Part shown: piece by piece, positions 43,714 to 52,962 of the stretch
Position numbering within the stretch: position 1 is the stretch's first letter
Layout: every line of letters begins with the position of its first letter
Program-made: the position numbers and the translations under genes
Notes under the pieces: generated by a model
What the model was told of the DNA's origin: nothing
Database searches by the model: none
Seen by the model: only the letters and a program-made list of their open reading frames with translations
NCBI GenBank assembly: GCA_029251165.1
Contig: JAQXDW010000113.1
Span: 62,001-126,000, forward strand
DNA: 64,000 nucleotides
Direction: 5' to 3'
Origin: Myxococcota bacterium
Lineage (GTDB): Bacteria > Myxococcota_A > UBA796

Positions 43714-46700
43714 ATGACCCCTCTGCATGCTGTTTCTGGCACCGTCAGACCTGCCTTCGCTGCGCTGGGAGCGGGGGCAACTGCCGGTCTCTGGCTCAGA
43801 CTGACGACAACTCATTTCGGTGCTTCACCCAACGGACTCATAGCGACCGTTGCAGGAATTTCATTCGGAATATTCCTCGCAGGAGCCCTCCCCTGGCGGG
43901 TCCGCAGTGGTGCGCACGGAGCAGCAGCACTGCTGGCTCCGCTGCTGTTTCTGTTTCTGTTGGATCCGGGCTTGATTCTCGTCGGTCAAGCCGGTCTGAC
44001 GGCGCATGCTTCGGCGCTTATTGTCGGGGCGCTCGTTGTCCTCGGCAGCCTTCCATGGCTTCAAGTGATCGGCGCATTTGCTCAGGGAGGGACCCTGACA
44101 TTGCTCGCGGCCCTTCCCGGTCTCTTCGTCATCCTGCTTCCTGCTCCGATCGGGGCGCTGACGGTCTGTGGTCTCCTGATGGCAATATGGGGTGGTCGTA
44201 GACTTCCCAATGTTCCGAGCTCTCGGGGCATGCTCTCCTCGGTGCCAGGTGTGCTCCTGGCGGGAGCAGCAGGGACCGTCGGACTGCTGAGCCTGCGCGG
44301 GATGCTCGATCCAACTCCAGCCTCTGCGCTGGCTCTTCTTGTCGGCGCCGTCCCCGGTGCCGCGCTGACACGACGGCTGGCCCCACTCCCCGGCTCTGCC
44401 GGCCTGCTGCTGGGCGCTGGGAGCCTGCTGGTGGTCTGGGCAGGCTGGGGCGCGAGCTGGGTGGTGCTGTTGTCGCTCTCGCAGGAAGCCATCACCGCAG
44501 AGCACGGGCGCCTCTTGCTTCTTCTCCCGTTCGTCCTGCTTGGCCTGGGCGTCGGCGGTGCAGCCGGCGGAGCATGGGGTCGAACGCCGTCACCGCTCGC
44601 ACTGCTTGGCCTCACCATCGGCCTGGGCACTGCGCTGCTCGACCTGCCCCCCCAGGCTCCACCAGTCCTCATCGGTGTGGTGGGTGTGCTGGTCATCTTC
44701 TGGTCAAGCCACACACCTACTCGTGTGGTCGGACTGGCAGTGGCCGCAGCGGGTATCGGGGTGTTCCTCAGCGACCGAGGGCCCTCCTCAGAGCTCGCAA
44801 GCGAGGGGCTCTACTCTCGGCTTCGCACCCCATCAGCGCGTGCGGAGGACATCGAGATCCGATCGACCATGCGGGCTGCACTGGCTGGCTGGAGCGCACG
44901 GGGCGTTCTGGCGGTCCACGCACCAGCGTCCGCCTGGGATTCATCGGTCTCAGAGCGCAGCGTCGGTCGCGTCATGGCAGAGCTGGATGGCTTGATCTCG
45001 GAGACCCCCAGCAGAGCAGCCACCGCAGAGGGACTCGCCGGACACCTCGCCGGCCTCCTGCCCGAGACGCCTGGCGCCATGGTGCTCCTCGGAGATGACC
45101 TCGGCGAGGCCGCGACCGCGCTGCTGATGCACCGCCCCAGACAGGTCCGAATCGCCACTCCGATGCCAGGGGTAACCCAAGCTATTGCCCGTCTTGATCC
45201 CATGCGACAGACCACCTGGCTGAGCCCGGCTGTTCAGCTCATCCCAGCACACCCGGAGCTTGTCCTTCGAACCTCCAGCAACCTCGATGCAGTCGTCGAG
45301 ATCATCAGGAGCCCGTGGGCCGACGCCGCTCGAAGCATCCCGGACGCCAGACGCGCAGCCAACCGCCTCAACCCAGGCGGAGTTTATATCGCCCTCATTC
45401 ACCTTTCCTGGTGGGATGTCGGCACCCCACAGGCCGTGGTTGCCGACATCAGCGAGACCTTCGAGCAGGTTCAGCTCTGGCTTCCGCCCGCTGGAGCAGA
45501 CACCCTCATCGTGGTCGGCTCACAGGAACCCATTCCGCTGTCGCGGGTGCTCTCGCGCGCTGGAGAGTCCGTGCTGACGGATCTGGAGATGGCCGATCCC
45601 CTCGATCTCGCCAGTCTCGCAGTCTCCGACAAGGCCAGCGCACGCGACTGGGCACATGAAGCCGCGGGGGTCCATCGTCCCCTGGCCCTCCCCGCTGCCA
45701 TCTTCTCGCGCCCTCACCTCCACATCGGCAACCTCACCGCACATCCGGCCGAGCCTGGTGCCGTCTGGTCGATGGATGACGCTGCAGCACAAGCCAGCGT
45801 GCTCGACGAGCGCATGCAGACCCGGCGGACCCTCCTGGGTTTGCTGACCGAGGCTGCGAGCGGAAACATGGCCGGAGTCTTTGAGCAGGCGGAAAAGATC
45901 CAAGGAACCACGCTGTCCGTTGAGACCCTCGATCCGCTCATCGAACCACACTTATCAGGAGCCCGGCAGGCCATCGCTGAGGCCAGCAAGGAGGGTCCAG
46001 ACAGCCCGAAGTGGGATGCAGCAGCTCGCTACGCCACGACTGCGCGCATGCTCTCTCCCGACAGCCCCCGTCCGCTCATCGCGATGGGCCAGATCGCTGC
46101 TGGACAGCTGAATCAGGACGCCGCCCGCACCCACTTCGAGGATGCCCTGGAGCGCGAACCCGGCGACCTCGCGGCGCTGACTGCGCTCGCCCGTCTCGCT
46201 CACCAGCGCCGCGACTTCACCACAGCTGAGCAGCACCTCCAGCGCGCTGTCGCCGCCAACCCGCAGTCCTGGATCGCCCACCATCGCCTCGGCACTCTCC
46301 TCCTCGGCCTCCAGCGTGCCGAGGATGCCGAGCGCAGCCTCCGTCGCGGGGCATCCCTCTCCGGGGGCAGCGAGCCCACACCACACACCGCGCTCGCACA
46401 GGTCTACCTCGATCTCGATCAGCCGGTGCGAGCGCTGGCCGAGGCAGAGCTGGCATGCCAGCTTGATGGCGGCGGGTTCGCGTGGTTCTTAAGGGGACGG
46501 GCTCACTTTGAGCTGGAGCAGCTCGATCAAGCAGAGTCAGACTACCAGCGCGCGGTGCTCCTCGATCCCGACCTGACCCTCGCCCACGGTGGCTACGCCC
46601 ATGTCCGCGCGCTCCGCGGTGACCTGGAGACCGCGCGGGAGTCCTTCCGGCATGTGCTGCTCAAGGAGCCCGGCAACGCCGCTGCTCGCGAGAACCTCCG

Positions 46701-46746
46701 CCTCATCGAGCTTCAGCTCGCCGCCGCTGAGGGCATCACCCCATGA
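43714..46746 (+). CDS. Polytopic membrane protein with degenerate spermidine-synthase-like domain and TPRs
   Basis: In this 1010-residue protein, residues 1-355 hold about ten or more transmembrane helices. Residues about 360-660 resemble the aminopropyltransferase domain of fused membrane spermidine synthases in layout (GAMVLLGDDLGEAATALLMH, then NPGGVYIALIHLSWW and AGADTLIVVGSQ), but the nucleotide-binding and acidic catalytic motifs are not recognisable, so catalysis is doubtful. Residues 690-1005 are TPR repeats (FEDALEREPGDLAALTALAR and several more). The combination suggests a membrane scaffold or an unusual transferase. The ATG has AGGAG ten bases upstream. Its stop overlaps the SGNH hydrolase start as ATGA, so the two proteins are coupled. 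Confidence 0.7.
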   Translation: MTPLHAVSGTVRPAFAALGAGATAGLWLRLTTTHFGASPNGLIATVAGISFGIFLAGALPWRVRSGAHGAAALLAPLLFLFLLDPGLILVGQAGLTAHASALIVGALVVLGSLPWLQVIGAFAQGGTLTLLAALPGLFVILLPAPIGALTVCGLLMAIWGGRRLPNVPSSRGMLSSVPGVLLAGAAGTVGLLSLRGMLDPTPASALALLVGAVPGAALTRRLAPLPGSAGLLLGAGSLLVVWAGWGASWVVLLSLSQEAITAEHGRLLLLLPFVLLGLGVGGAAGGAWGRTPSPLALLGLTIGLGTALLDLPPQAPPVLIGVVGVLVIFWSSHTPTRVVGLAVAAAGIGVFLSDRGPSSELASEGLYSRLRTPSARAEDIEIRSTMRAALAGWSARGVLAVHAPASAWDSSVSERSVGRVMAELDGLISETPSRAATAEGLAGHLAGLLPETPGAMVLLGDDLGEAATALLMHRPRQVRIATPMPGVTQAIARLDPMRQTTWLSPAVQLIPAHPELVLRTSSNLDAVVEIIRSPWADAARSIPDARRAANRLNPGGVYIALIHLSWWDVGTPQAVVADISETFEQVQLWLPPAGADTLIVVGSQEPIPLSRVLSRAGESVLTDLEMADPLDLASLAVSDKASARDWAHEAAGVHRPLALPAAIFSRPHLHIGNLTAHPAEPGAVWSMDDAAAQASVLDERMQTRRTLLGLLTEAASGNMAGVFEQAEKIQGTTLSVETLDPLIEPHLSGARQAIAEASKEGPDSPKWDAAARYATTARMLSPDSPRPLIAMGQIAAGQLNQDAARTHFEDALEREPGDLAALTALARLAHQRRDFTTAEQHLQRAVAANPQSWIAHHRLGTLLLGLQRAEDAERSLRRGASLSGGSEPTPHTALAQVYLDLDQPVRALAEAELACQLDGGGFAWFLRGRAHFELEQLDQAESDYQRAVLLDPDLTLAHGGYAHVRALRGDLETARESFRHVLLKEPGNAAARENLRLIELQLAAAEGITP

Positions 46747-48173
46747 GGCGCCTCTCCCTCCCCCGGAGGCTGCTGTACGGGGCGGTCACGACGATGGGCC
46801 TGCTGCTGCTGGTCGAGTCCGCCGTTCGGATGCTCTACCGTGCCGAGCTGAAGGCCTGGGCATCCCCGCCTCCAGCTCATCATGAAGGTGCCCCCACCCT
46901 GCGCGGCAACCCCTACCTCCTGTTCGAGTTCGCACCGGGTATTCGGCACGAGCAGGGCGTAGAAGTTCGCATCAACAGCCTCGGTCTTCGTGGAGCAGAG
47001 CCGGTCCTGCCAAAGCCCGACGGGGTGCGCCGGATACTGACCACCGGAGACTCCAGCGTGTTCGGCTTCGGGGTCCGTGAGGAGGCGGTGTTCTCCGCAG
47101 TCGCCGCGGAGCAGCTTGGAGAAGAGGTCGAGGCCATCAATGCCTCGATACCAGGCTACTCGAGCTATCAGAGCATCAACCTGCTGCGCCTGAGGGCCCT
47201 GAAGACCGACCCAGACCTCATCGTCATCGGCAACATCTGGTCCGACAACAATTTCGATTCGTTCGTCGATCGGGATCTCCTCGCGACCACCACCGGCTAC
47301 GAGCGGAGTCCCACTGCACGGCTCCAGCGCATCCTGTCGGGCAGCGCGGTCTATCGGGTGGCGGACTGGAAGCTGCGGGTTCGCGCCCGGTCAAAGAAGA
47401 TCCGAACGGTGAGCTGGCAGGTCGGCAGCCAGCAACACATCGGCCTGCGTCGGGTGGCGATCAACGACTATGCCAAGAACCTGGAGATCCTCGCGGGGAT
47501 CGCAGATGAGGTCGGCGCAGAGATCGTCTTCCTGCTGCTGGCGAATGAAGAAGATGTGCGCACCCATGTCGGAGGAGAGAAAGCCTGGACGCCCTACCGT
47601 GAGGTGATGCGGCAGGCCGCTGCGCGCCACGGCGCACCGATCATCGAGGTTCCTGAGCTCTTCCGGGACAGCGGGCTCTCCAAGGACGCGCTGTTCCTCG
47701 ACGAGATGCACCCCACCGTCGCTGGTCACCGGCTGATGGGCGAGGCGCTGGTCGCGGTCCTGACGCCGTGGGCCGCAGGCACCGTCATCAACACCAAGGG
47801 AGACGGCAGCGCGCTCCCGACCTACACCGACCGCTTCGTCCAGGGCAGCCCACAGACCGGCCCCGTGACCGGCCTGCAGACCGCCAGCGCCGATGGCATC
47901 CGCATCCAGGGGATGCTCAAGCACACCGCCAGCACCGGCGAGCCCATCACCATCGAGGCTCATCCAGCGGAGGGGGGCGGCGTGCTGCGCAGCATCGTTC
48001 TCGACCGCCCCGGACAGTTTGTCCTCCAGATCGGCGCCCCCCGAAAGGTCGTGCTGATGGTGCGGTGCGGCCAGGAGGTCCTGGATCTCACCGACACAGT
48101 GTTCGCGCTCGACCAGGGGCCGGCCGGCAGCATCGTCATCGACCTCGACGCTGGAGCCCTCCACCAGCAGTGA
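46743..48173 (+). CDS. Membrane-anchored SGNH/GDSL-type hydrolase
   Basis: The 476-residue protein has an N-terminal hydrophobic anchor (LLYGAVTTMGLLLLVESAV). A GDSL-type domain covers about 90-340: block I with the nucleophile Ser is ILTTGDSSVFGFGV near residue 100, a middle Gly/Asn block is INASIPGYSSYQS and VIGNIWSDNN, and block V with the catalytic His is LDEMHPTVAGHRLMG near 320. An acidic residue before that His replaces the usual Asp. A C-terminal beta domain (about 385-476) could bind carbohydrate. Members act as esterases or O-acetyltransferases on polysaccharides. The partner gene upstream supports a membrane or envelope role, but the substrate is unknown. Confidence 0.78.
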   Translation: MRRLSLPRRLLYGAVTTMGLLLLVESAVRMLYRAELKAWASPPPAHHEGAPTLRGNPYLLFEFAPGIRHEQGVEVRINSLGLRGAEPVLPKPDGVRRILTTGDSSVFGFGVREEAVFSAVAAEQLGEEVEAINASIPGYSSYQSINLLRLRALKTDPDLIVIGNIWSDNNFDSFVDRDLLATTTGYERSPTARLQRILSGSAVYRVADWKLRVRARSKKIRTVSWQVGSQQHIGLRRVAINDYAKNLEILAGIADEVGAEIVFLLLANEEDVRTHVGGEKAWTPYREVMRQAAARHGAPIIEVPELFRDSGLSKDALFLDEMHPTVAGHRLMGEALVAVLTPWAAGTVINTKGDGSALPTYTDRFVQGSPQTGPVTGLQTASADGIRIQGMLKHTASTGEPITIEAHPAEGGGVLRSIVLDRPGQFVLQIGAPRKVVLMVRCGQEVLDLTDTVFALDQGPAGSIVIDLDAGALHQQ

Positions 48174-48184
48174 CCCTCAGCGGC

Positions 48185-48463
48185 TCACAGGACCATCCGA
48201 ACGCCCTCGACCGCATTGAGCGCGGTGTAGAGCGCACGGATCTCGTCAGCGCTGATGACCGTCACCCCGAGTCGAATGGCTTGATAGTTGCCCTTCGAAG
48301 ACGGCTTCACTTCCACCCCTTCTGCGGGTCGAGACAGCACCGCCAGCAGCGCAGCCTCGCAGGCGCGCTTCGTCTCCTCTCCGGTGTGGGCGACGACCCG
48401 GAAGACGAACAGGCAGGGAAAGGTCAGCAGCTCCTCGAACCGCTTCTCGTTGCTCTCAGGCAT
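48185..48463 (-). CDS. DUF493/YbeD-family protein
   Basis: The 92-residue cytoplasmic protein has the DUF493 pattern: LTFPCLFVFRVVA, then SSKGNYQAIRLGVTVISADE and the terminal LYTALNAVEGVRMVL. The fold is a small ferredoxin-like domain related to regulatory ACT-type domains; the function of YbeD is not established. Its ATG directly follows the TGA of the TonB-dependent receptor (TGAATG), so it is the last gene of that operon. It converges on the SGNH hydrolase gene 11 bases away. Confidence 0.88.
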   Translation of the reverse strand: MPESNEKRFEELLTFPCLFVFRVVAHTGEETKRACEAALLAVLSRPAEGVEVKPSSKGNYQAIRLGVTVISADEIRALYTALNAVEGVRMVL

Positions 48464-50596
48464 TCAAAACTCCGCGCGTCCGCCGACCAGCGGGACCAGG
48501 GCCGGCCCGACCACGAGGGCCTGCTCACTGTAGTCATAGCTGTAGACGGGGTAGAGGGTGTTGGCGCCTGGCGGAACAAACCAGGCCTCCAGGTACATCG
48601 AGAGGGTCCAGCGCCTCAGCGGGATCTCGTGGCCGAGGTGGAGGTCAACCTTCTGGTAGTTCTCCAGCCGGACGGAGTTGGTCTCCCCGAGGATCGGGAA
48701 GTAGCTGTCGGAGGTCCCGTCATACGTGCTCCCGACGATGGGCGTGTAGGGCAGACCTGAGGCGTAGCGATACCGAACACCGATGTCCCAGCGGGGCGCA
48801 AACTCCCAGCTGCCGACCAGGTTCAGCGCATAGGGCTGATCAAACGAGAACACCACGCCGCCGCGCTCCGCCCGCCCCACGGTGAGGGAGGCCCAGGAGA
48901 AGAAGCGCTCGCGGAGGCGATAGCGGCTCGTCAGCTCCAGGCCGACCGCAGTCCCTTCCTCGACAGTGGGTGTGGCCCCCGGCTCCTCGACGAGGACATC
49001 GTGCAGCCGCTTCCCCCAGGCGTCCACAGCGACCTCCCACCGGCTCGCGATGGTCTTGTCGACCCCGACGCTGACGTGCTCGGAGCGGGCAACGGGGAGA
49101 TCGGGATCACCAGCGACCGGCGAGAGGGCATCGAGCTCGGGCGACTGGCTGTAGCGACCCGCGCCGGCACGCAGGAGCCAGTCTCCGGAGAATGCAGCCT
49201 GGACGGTCATGCGGGGATCGAGGGTGACGGTGGAGGTGGCGGTGTCCCACTGAAGGCGTCCGCCAGGCTGAAGGGTCGCGGGACCGATGGCGATGCGGGG
49301 CTCCAGCCACATCCCCGTGCGGAGCTGCGTGAGCTGCTCATTGACCGCCACACCACGGGCCAGAAGCGGCGCCTCACCGCCGAGCTCCGCCCAGGCACGA
49401 TCCGTGTCCGCCTGGCGGTCGAGCCAGACCATCTTGCCCTCCAGGCCGACCGCGAGCTGGTAGTCGTCCGATGCGAACAGGACCGCGCTGTGGCGCAGCC
49501 AGGCATACCGCTCGGCGCGCGCCTGCATGGCGGTGGACAGCTCGCCCTGCCAGAGATCGTCGACGAACGCTGCGGAGGTCGTCAGCCCAGCGACCGGCGA
49601 GGTCAGCCGGTGCCGAAGGATGACCCCATGGAACCGTCGACTGAACTCAAACGATGGGTTCTCTTCCTGCTCCAGCGGATCGAGGACGGCAGCATCCCCG
49701 GCATACCGCCCGTAGGCGTCTCCAGAGCCAATGGCGGTCAGAGAGAGACGACTGTCCGGAGAGAAGGAGTGGTCGTAGCGGCTGAGGTAGTCCCAGAAGA
49801 CTGGCCAGAGGGTGTACTGGTCGTTCTCGCTCTCCAGCAGATCTGCATAGCTCCGACGCCCGGAGACCGACACCGCGCCCTTCTCGCCAACCGGCGCGGT
49901 CAGGTAGGCCCCGGCGGTGATGAGGTTGGCGGAGACCTCTCCGTGGACCCGATCGGTCTCGGCATCTCGGGTGGAGACAGCGACAACCCCGCCGGTTGCA
50001 TCGCCATAGGGCGCGCCGAAGGCCGATGGATAGACCGCCACCTCGTCGAGCAGCCGGGTGTGGACCACCGAAGCGTACTGCTGGAAGTGGTAGAGGTACG
50101 GGATCTCGACGCCGTCGAAGTAGATCCGAGACTCTGCGGGAGCCGAGCCACGGATGACGACCTCTCCAGCGGAGGGGCTGTACTCTCGGGTGGCGACCAC
50201 GCCAGGCAGCGACTGGAGCAGCCGCATCGGATCGCCGAAGGTGCCCGGAGTCTGCTCAACCCGCTCTCGATCGAGGATCTGTCGGACGGCATGTGGCGAG
50301 GGGCGCTCGGACTCGATGACGATCTCAAGCTCGGGGATCGCCGGGTCCATCCAGACCTCAACGGGCTCTCCAGGCAGGCGCACCCGAAGCGTCACGGGTC
50401 GGTAGTCCTCTGCGGTCACCGTCAGCTCGTGCTCGCCATCGGGCAGGGTGATGGAGAACGAACCCCGACCAGTGGCGGTACCAGCCACAGCGCCGTCGAC
50501 GGTGAGGGTCGCCGGGATCGGATCTCCGCTGCCCCGCCGGCGGATCTCACCGGTCAGCTCTGCGGCGAGCGCAGCATTGAGGAGAAAGAGGATCAC
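48464..50596 (-). CDS. TonB-dependent receptor with N-terminal carboxypeptidase-regulatory-like domain
   Basis: The 710-residue outer-membrane protein has a 12-13 residue signal (MILFLLNAALAAE) and a CarboxypepD_reg-like beta sandwich (about 14-95, LTGEIRRRGSGDPIPATLTV). A plug domain follows (about 105-215, LLQSLPGVVATREYSP and IRGSAPAESRIYFDGVEIP), then a 22-strand-type barrel with alternating aromatic residues. It would import a ligand using TonB-ExbBD energy, or act as a surface channel; the ligand is not deducible. The GTG start overlaps the stop of the preceding lipoprotein by four bases (GTGA) with GGAGG upstream, so the two proteins probably work together, like a receptor and its surface lipoprotein. 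Confidence 0.88.
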   Translation of the reverse strand: MILFLLNAALAAELTGEIRRRGSGDPIPATLTVDGAVAGTATGRGSFSITLPDGEHELTVTAEDYRPVTLRVRLPGEPVEVWMDPAIPELEIVIESERPSPHAVRQILDRERVEQTPGTFGDPMRLLQSLPGVVATREYSPSAGEVVIRGSAPAESRIYFDGVEIPYLYHFQQYASVVHTRLLDEVAVYPSAFGAPYGDATGGVVAVSTRDAETDRVHGEVSANLITAGAYLTAPVGEKGAVSVSGRRSYADLLESENDQYTLWPVFWDYLSRYDHSFSPDSRLSLTAIGSGDAYGRYAGDAAVLDPLEQEENPSFEFSRRFHGVILRHRLTSPVAGLTTSAAFVDDLWQGELSTAMQARAERYAWLRHSAVLFASDDYQLAVGLEGKMVWLDRQADTDRAWAELGGEAPLLARGVAVNEQLTQLRTGMWLEPRIAIGPATLQPGGRLQWDTATSTVTLDPRMTVQAAFSGDWLLRAGAGRYSQSPELDALSPVAGDPDLPVARSEHVSVGVDKTIASRWEVAVDAWGKRLHDVLVEEPGATPTVEEGTAVGLELTSRYRLRERFFSWASLTVGRAERGGVVFSFDQPYALNLVGSWEFAPRWDIGVRYRYASGLPYTPIVGSTYDGTSDSYFPILGETNSVRLENYQKVDLHLGHEIPLRRWTLSMYLEAWFVPPGANTLYPVYSYDYSEQALVVGPALVPLVGGRAEF

Positions 50597-51498
50597 CAGA
50601 CCTCCAGCACGACCCGAGCGCCGAGCACATCGGCTCGAGCACAGCGGCCCTCAGCGATCCAGGACAGGGACATCGGCACAGCCGGGATGCACGGCAGGTC
50701 GTCCTGCTCGGCGGTGTCTGTGACCGGCACCACGTCAGACAGCCCGACCCCGCCGATGGCATCCTCGATGAGCGTCGCGGCGATCAGGCCCGGCTCGGCT
50801 GCGGCGTCTGAGACCACCAGACGCCCCTCGTGGCGGAGCAAGAGCTCACTTGAGCCGACCGCAGCATCCGTCCACAGCCAGCGATTCCCGCCCTGCCCGT
50901 CGATGACCAGCGCGAGCAGTGGGTAGCGGCCGACGCCGGCATCCTCGCGCGAGATCAGCTCGCCATCGTCGATCACGATGTCTTCGGCGAGGAAGTCTGC
51001 GGTGTCCGCCTCCAGCTCCATGATCGTACCGCCAGCACTCATCCAGCGGGCGCTCTCGACATCCGAGAGCGTGGAGAGCGTCAGGCGAACAGCCTCACCA
51101 GCTTGCGCGGCAGTCTCGATGTTGCTGCCCGTGACCGCGCGCCGCTCCTCAAGGGTCAGCCCGTCGATCACGACCGCCTGCCGAGCAACCGTGAGCGCGC
51201 CACCAGACGATCGAACGTCCACCACCGCAGTTCGCTCCTCACCGCTGGCGCTGGTGGCGGTGAGCGACAGCACTCCCTCCTCCGCTGGCACCGTGACCTC
51301 AAAGCCCTCTCCGAGCGGCTCACCATCCAGCGCCCAGCTCAAGGTCGGAGTCTGCTCATGCCACGGCCCCTCGCCGCTCCAGACCGCAGCCTTCGCGACG
51401 CCATCCTCGACGCCGATGCCGACGATGCGGAAGCCGACGAGGTCGTGTCGATCTTCAGAGAATGGTTCCTGGCAGGCCGCCAGGAGCAACGACAACAC
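50593..51498 (-). CDS. Lipoprotein coupled to the TonB-dependent receptor
   Basis: From the GTG at 51498 the protein is 301 residues and starts MLSLLLAACQEP, a very short lipoprotein signal with Cys9. A GTG at 51540 would put 14 Pro-rich residues in front of it and is less likely. The mature part looks like two or more beta sandwiches (PTLSWALDGEPLGEGFEV, LTLSTLSDVESARWMSAGG, RYPLLALVIDGQGGNRWLW) and contains a late cysteine pair (CIPAVPMSLSWIAEGRC). I recognise no family. The tight coupling to the receptor gene suggests an accessory surface or periplasmic partner. Confidence 0.7.
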   Translation of the reverse strand: MLSLLLAACQEPFSEDRHDLVGFRIVGIGVEDGVAKAAVWSGEGPWHEQTPTLSWALDGEPLGEGFEVTVPAEEGVLSLTATSASGEERTAVVDVRSSGGALTVARQAVVIDGLTLEERRAVTGSNIETAAQAGEAVRLTLSTLSDVESARWMSAGGTIMELEADTADFLAEDIVIDDGELISREDAGVGRYPLLALVIDGQGGNRWLWTDAAVGSSELLLRHEGRLVVSDAAAEPGLIAATLIEDAIGGVGLSDVVPVTDTAEQDDLPCIPAVPMSLSWIAEGRCARADVLGARVVLEVW

Positions 51499-51550
51499 GA
51501 TCAAGGGGTCTCCGAGGGGCTGAGGGGGCTCGAATAACACCAGGACAGCA

Positions 51551-52522
51551 TCAGCACACCGCGAACCAGTCGCGCCCTTCCTGGAGCTGCGGCCGAATCA
51601 CCGCGAGCAGGGACCGAATCTCATCGCGTGCCCCGCGCGCACCGACCGCAACGAGCAAGCAGTCCAGCACCACATCAGCCAGCCGCTCCGGCGCGACCAC
51701 CGCAACGCCCTGGCGCTCGGTGCGGCAGAACGCATCGATCACGACGGGCACGCGGTGTCCCTCCGACAGGAGCCATCGAATCCAGCGCCGACCTCCACGC
51801 CCTGCGCCCCAGACCACGACCCGCTGCGGCACCTTCAGGCGGGTGGCGGCGAGGTGGGCCATCTTCAGATCGGTGAATGCACCGCGACGGTACCGGGGAT
51901 CGGTCCGGGTCAGTCGCTCGGCGCGATCCCGGATGGAGACAACCACCTGCTCGACTGCGGCGATGCGGCCCCCGGCTGCAACCAGCCTCAGCCAGAGGTC
52001 ATAGTCTTCAGGAAAGTCGCCTTCCCGCCAGCCCCCGACCGCCGTGAGGGCGCTCGCGCGGAGGGTGACCGCGGGGTGGAACAGCGGGCTCTCCACCAGC
52101 AGGCTGGCGTGGAGATCCGTCAGTGCATTGACCCAGGCGACGTACCGCGCCATCCCAGTGCCCAGCGAGCCGACAAGCCTGGCCTGCCCGCCGACAGCCA
52201 CCAGGAGCGGATCGGCAGCGAGGGCAACCTTCTGGGCCACGATGCGACCCGGAATCGCGACATCGTCAGCGTCGAGGCGGGCGATGAGTTCCCCCCTGGC
52301 CCGTGCTCGGCCGGCTTCCAGGGCCGCTGTGATGCCCCGCGGAGGCTGCTGGAGGAGGACAATACGGGGATCTTCCGGCAGAACCGATGCGGGATGGTCT
52401 GATGAGCCGTCGTCGACCACAACGACCTCGTCGTCATCCTCACACTGCGCCAGCGCGCTGCTCACCGCCTCTGCTAGCCAGGCCGCGCCGTCTCGAACAG
52501 GGATGAGCCAGGAGACCCTCAC
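51551..52522 (-). CDS. Family 2 glycosyltransferase with C-terminal Rossmann-like extension
   Basis: The 323-residue protein starts at the GTG at 52522, which overlaps the stop of the transporter gene by four bases. The GT-A domain covers about 1-220: VSWLIPVRDGAAWLAEAV, DEVVVVDDGSSDHP, the LDADD version of the DxD motif, and the GGWREGDFPEDYDLWLRL segment with the catalytic ED. The last 100 residues (VVWGAGRGGRRWIRWLL and VLDCLLVAVGARGARDEI) look like a small nucleotide-binding fold, which is unusual for simple GT2 enzymes. It should transfer a sugar from a nucleotide sugar to an envelope glycan or protein in the cytoplasm. Confidence 0.85.
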   Translation of the reverse strand: MRVSWLIPVRDGAAWLAEAVSSALAQCEDDDEVVVVDDGSSDHPASVLPEDPRIVLLQQPPRGITAALEAGRARARGELIARLDADDVAIPGRIVAQKVALAADPLLVAVGGQARLVGSLGTGMARYVAWVNALTDLHASLLVESPLFHPAVTLRASALTAVGGWREGDFPEDYDLWLRLVAAGGRIAAVEQVVVSIRDRAERLTRTDPRYRRGAFTDLKMAHLAATRLKVPQRVVVWGAGRGGRRWIRWLLSEGHRVPVVIDAFCRTERQGVAVVAPERLADVVLDCLLVAVGARGARDEIRSLLAVIRPQLQEGRDWFAVC

Positions 52523-52959
52523 CGGCTCACCAGCCAAGCCCCCAGCACCAGCAGGAGCGCACCCAGCCAGCGATCCCAGGTTGCCTCACGCAGCGCAGCC
52601 CCCATCCATCCGTTCTGCTCAAACACCAGCGCCGAGACCATCTGCGCCGCCACCGTCAGCGCCAGCGCCGATCCGACACCGATCTCGGGGATCGCACGGT
52701 TCATTGCAGCCATGCCGCTGATTCCGATCACACCGGCGAGCCATGCCCACCATGGAATGGCGGCCAGTCCACCTGCCCACTCCCCGCGCATCCCGCCCAC
52801 CGCCAGGCTCAGCCCGAAGACCGTCCCGACGACGTGCAGGATCACCGCAGACTCCATGCTGCCGGTGTGTCCGGCGATGCGGAGGTTCATCTGCCAGATG
52901 ACCGGCTGACAGAGCCCGACCACGAGGGGTACAGCGAGCCAGAGAAGACTTGAGGACAT
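52519..52959 (-). CDS. Small DMT-type transporter (DUF606/YdcZ-like)
   Basis: The 146-residue protein consists almost entirely of about five hydrophobic helices (LLWLAVPLVVGLCQPVIWQ, IPWWAWLAGVIGISGMAA, LGALLLVLGAWLVSR). It matches the half-size DUF606 branch of the drug/metabolite transporter superfamily, whose members act as dimers. The substrate is unknown. The ATG at 52959 is three bases after the DUF4476 gene stop and the stop overlaps the glycosyltransferase start, so it is embedded in the six-gene operon. Confidence 0.8.
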   Translation of the reverse strand: MSSSLLWLAVPLVVGLCQPVIWQMNLRIAGHTGSMESAVILHVVGTVFGLSLAVGGMRGEWAGGLAAIPWWAWLAGVIGISGMAAMNRAIPEIGVGSALALTVAAQMVSALVFEQNGWMGAALREATWDRWLGALLLVLGAWLVSR

Positions 52960-52962
52960 CGG

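Noticed and set aside
49001-50926. 641-codon open frame on the plus strand
   Set aside because: It mirrors the TonB-dependent receptor and part of its lipoprotein; there is no signal, domain or ribosome site.
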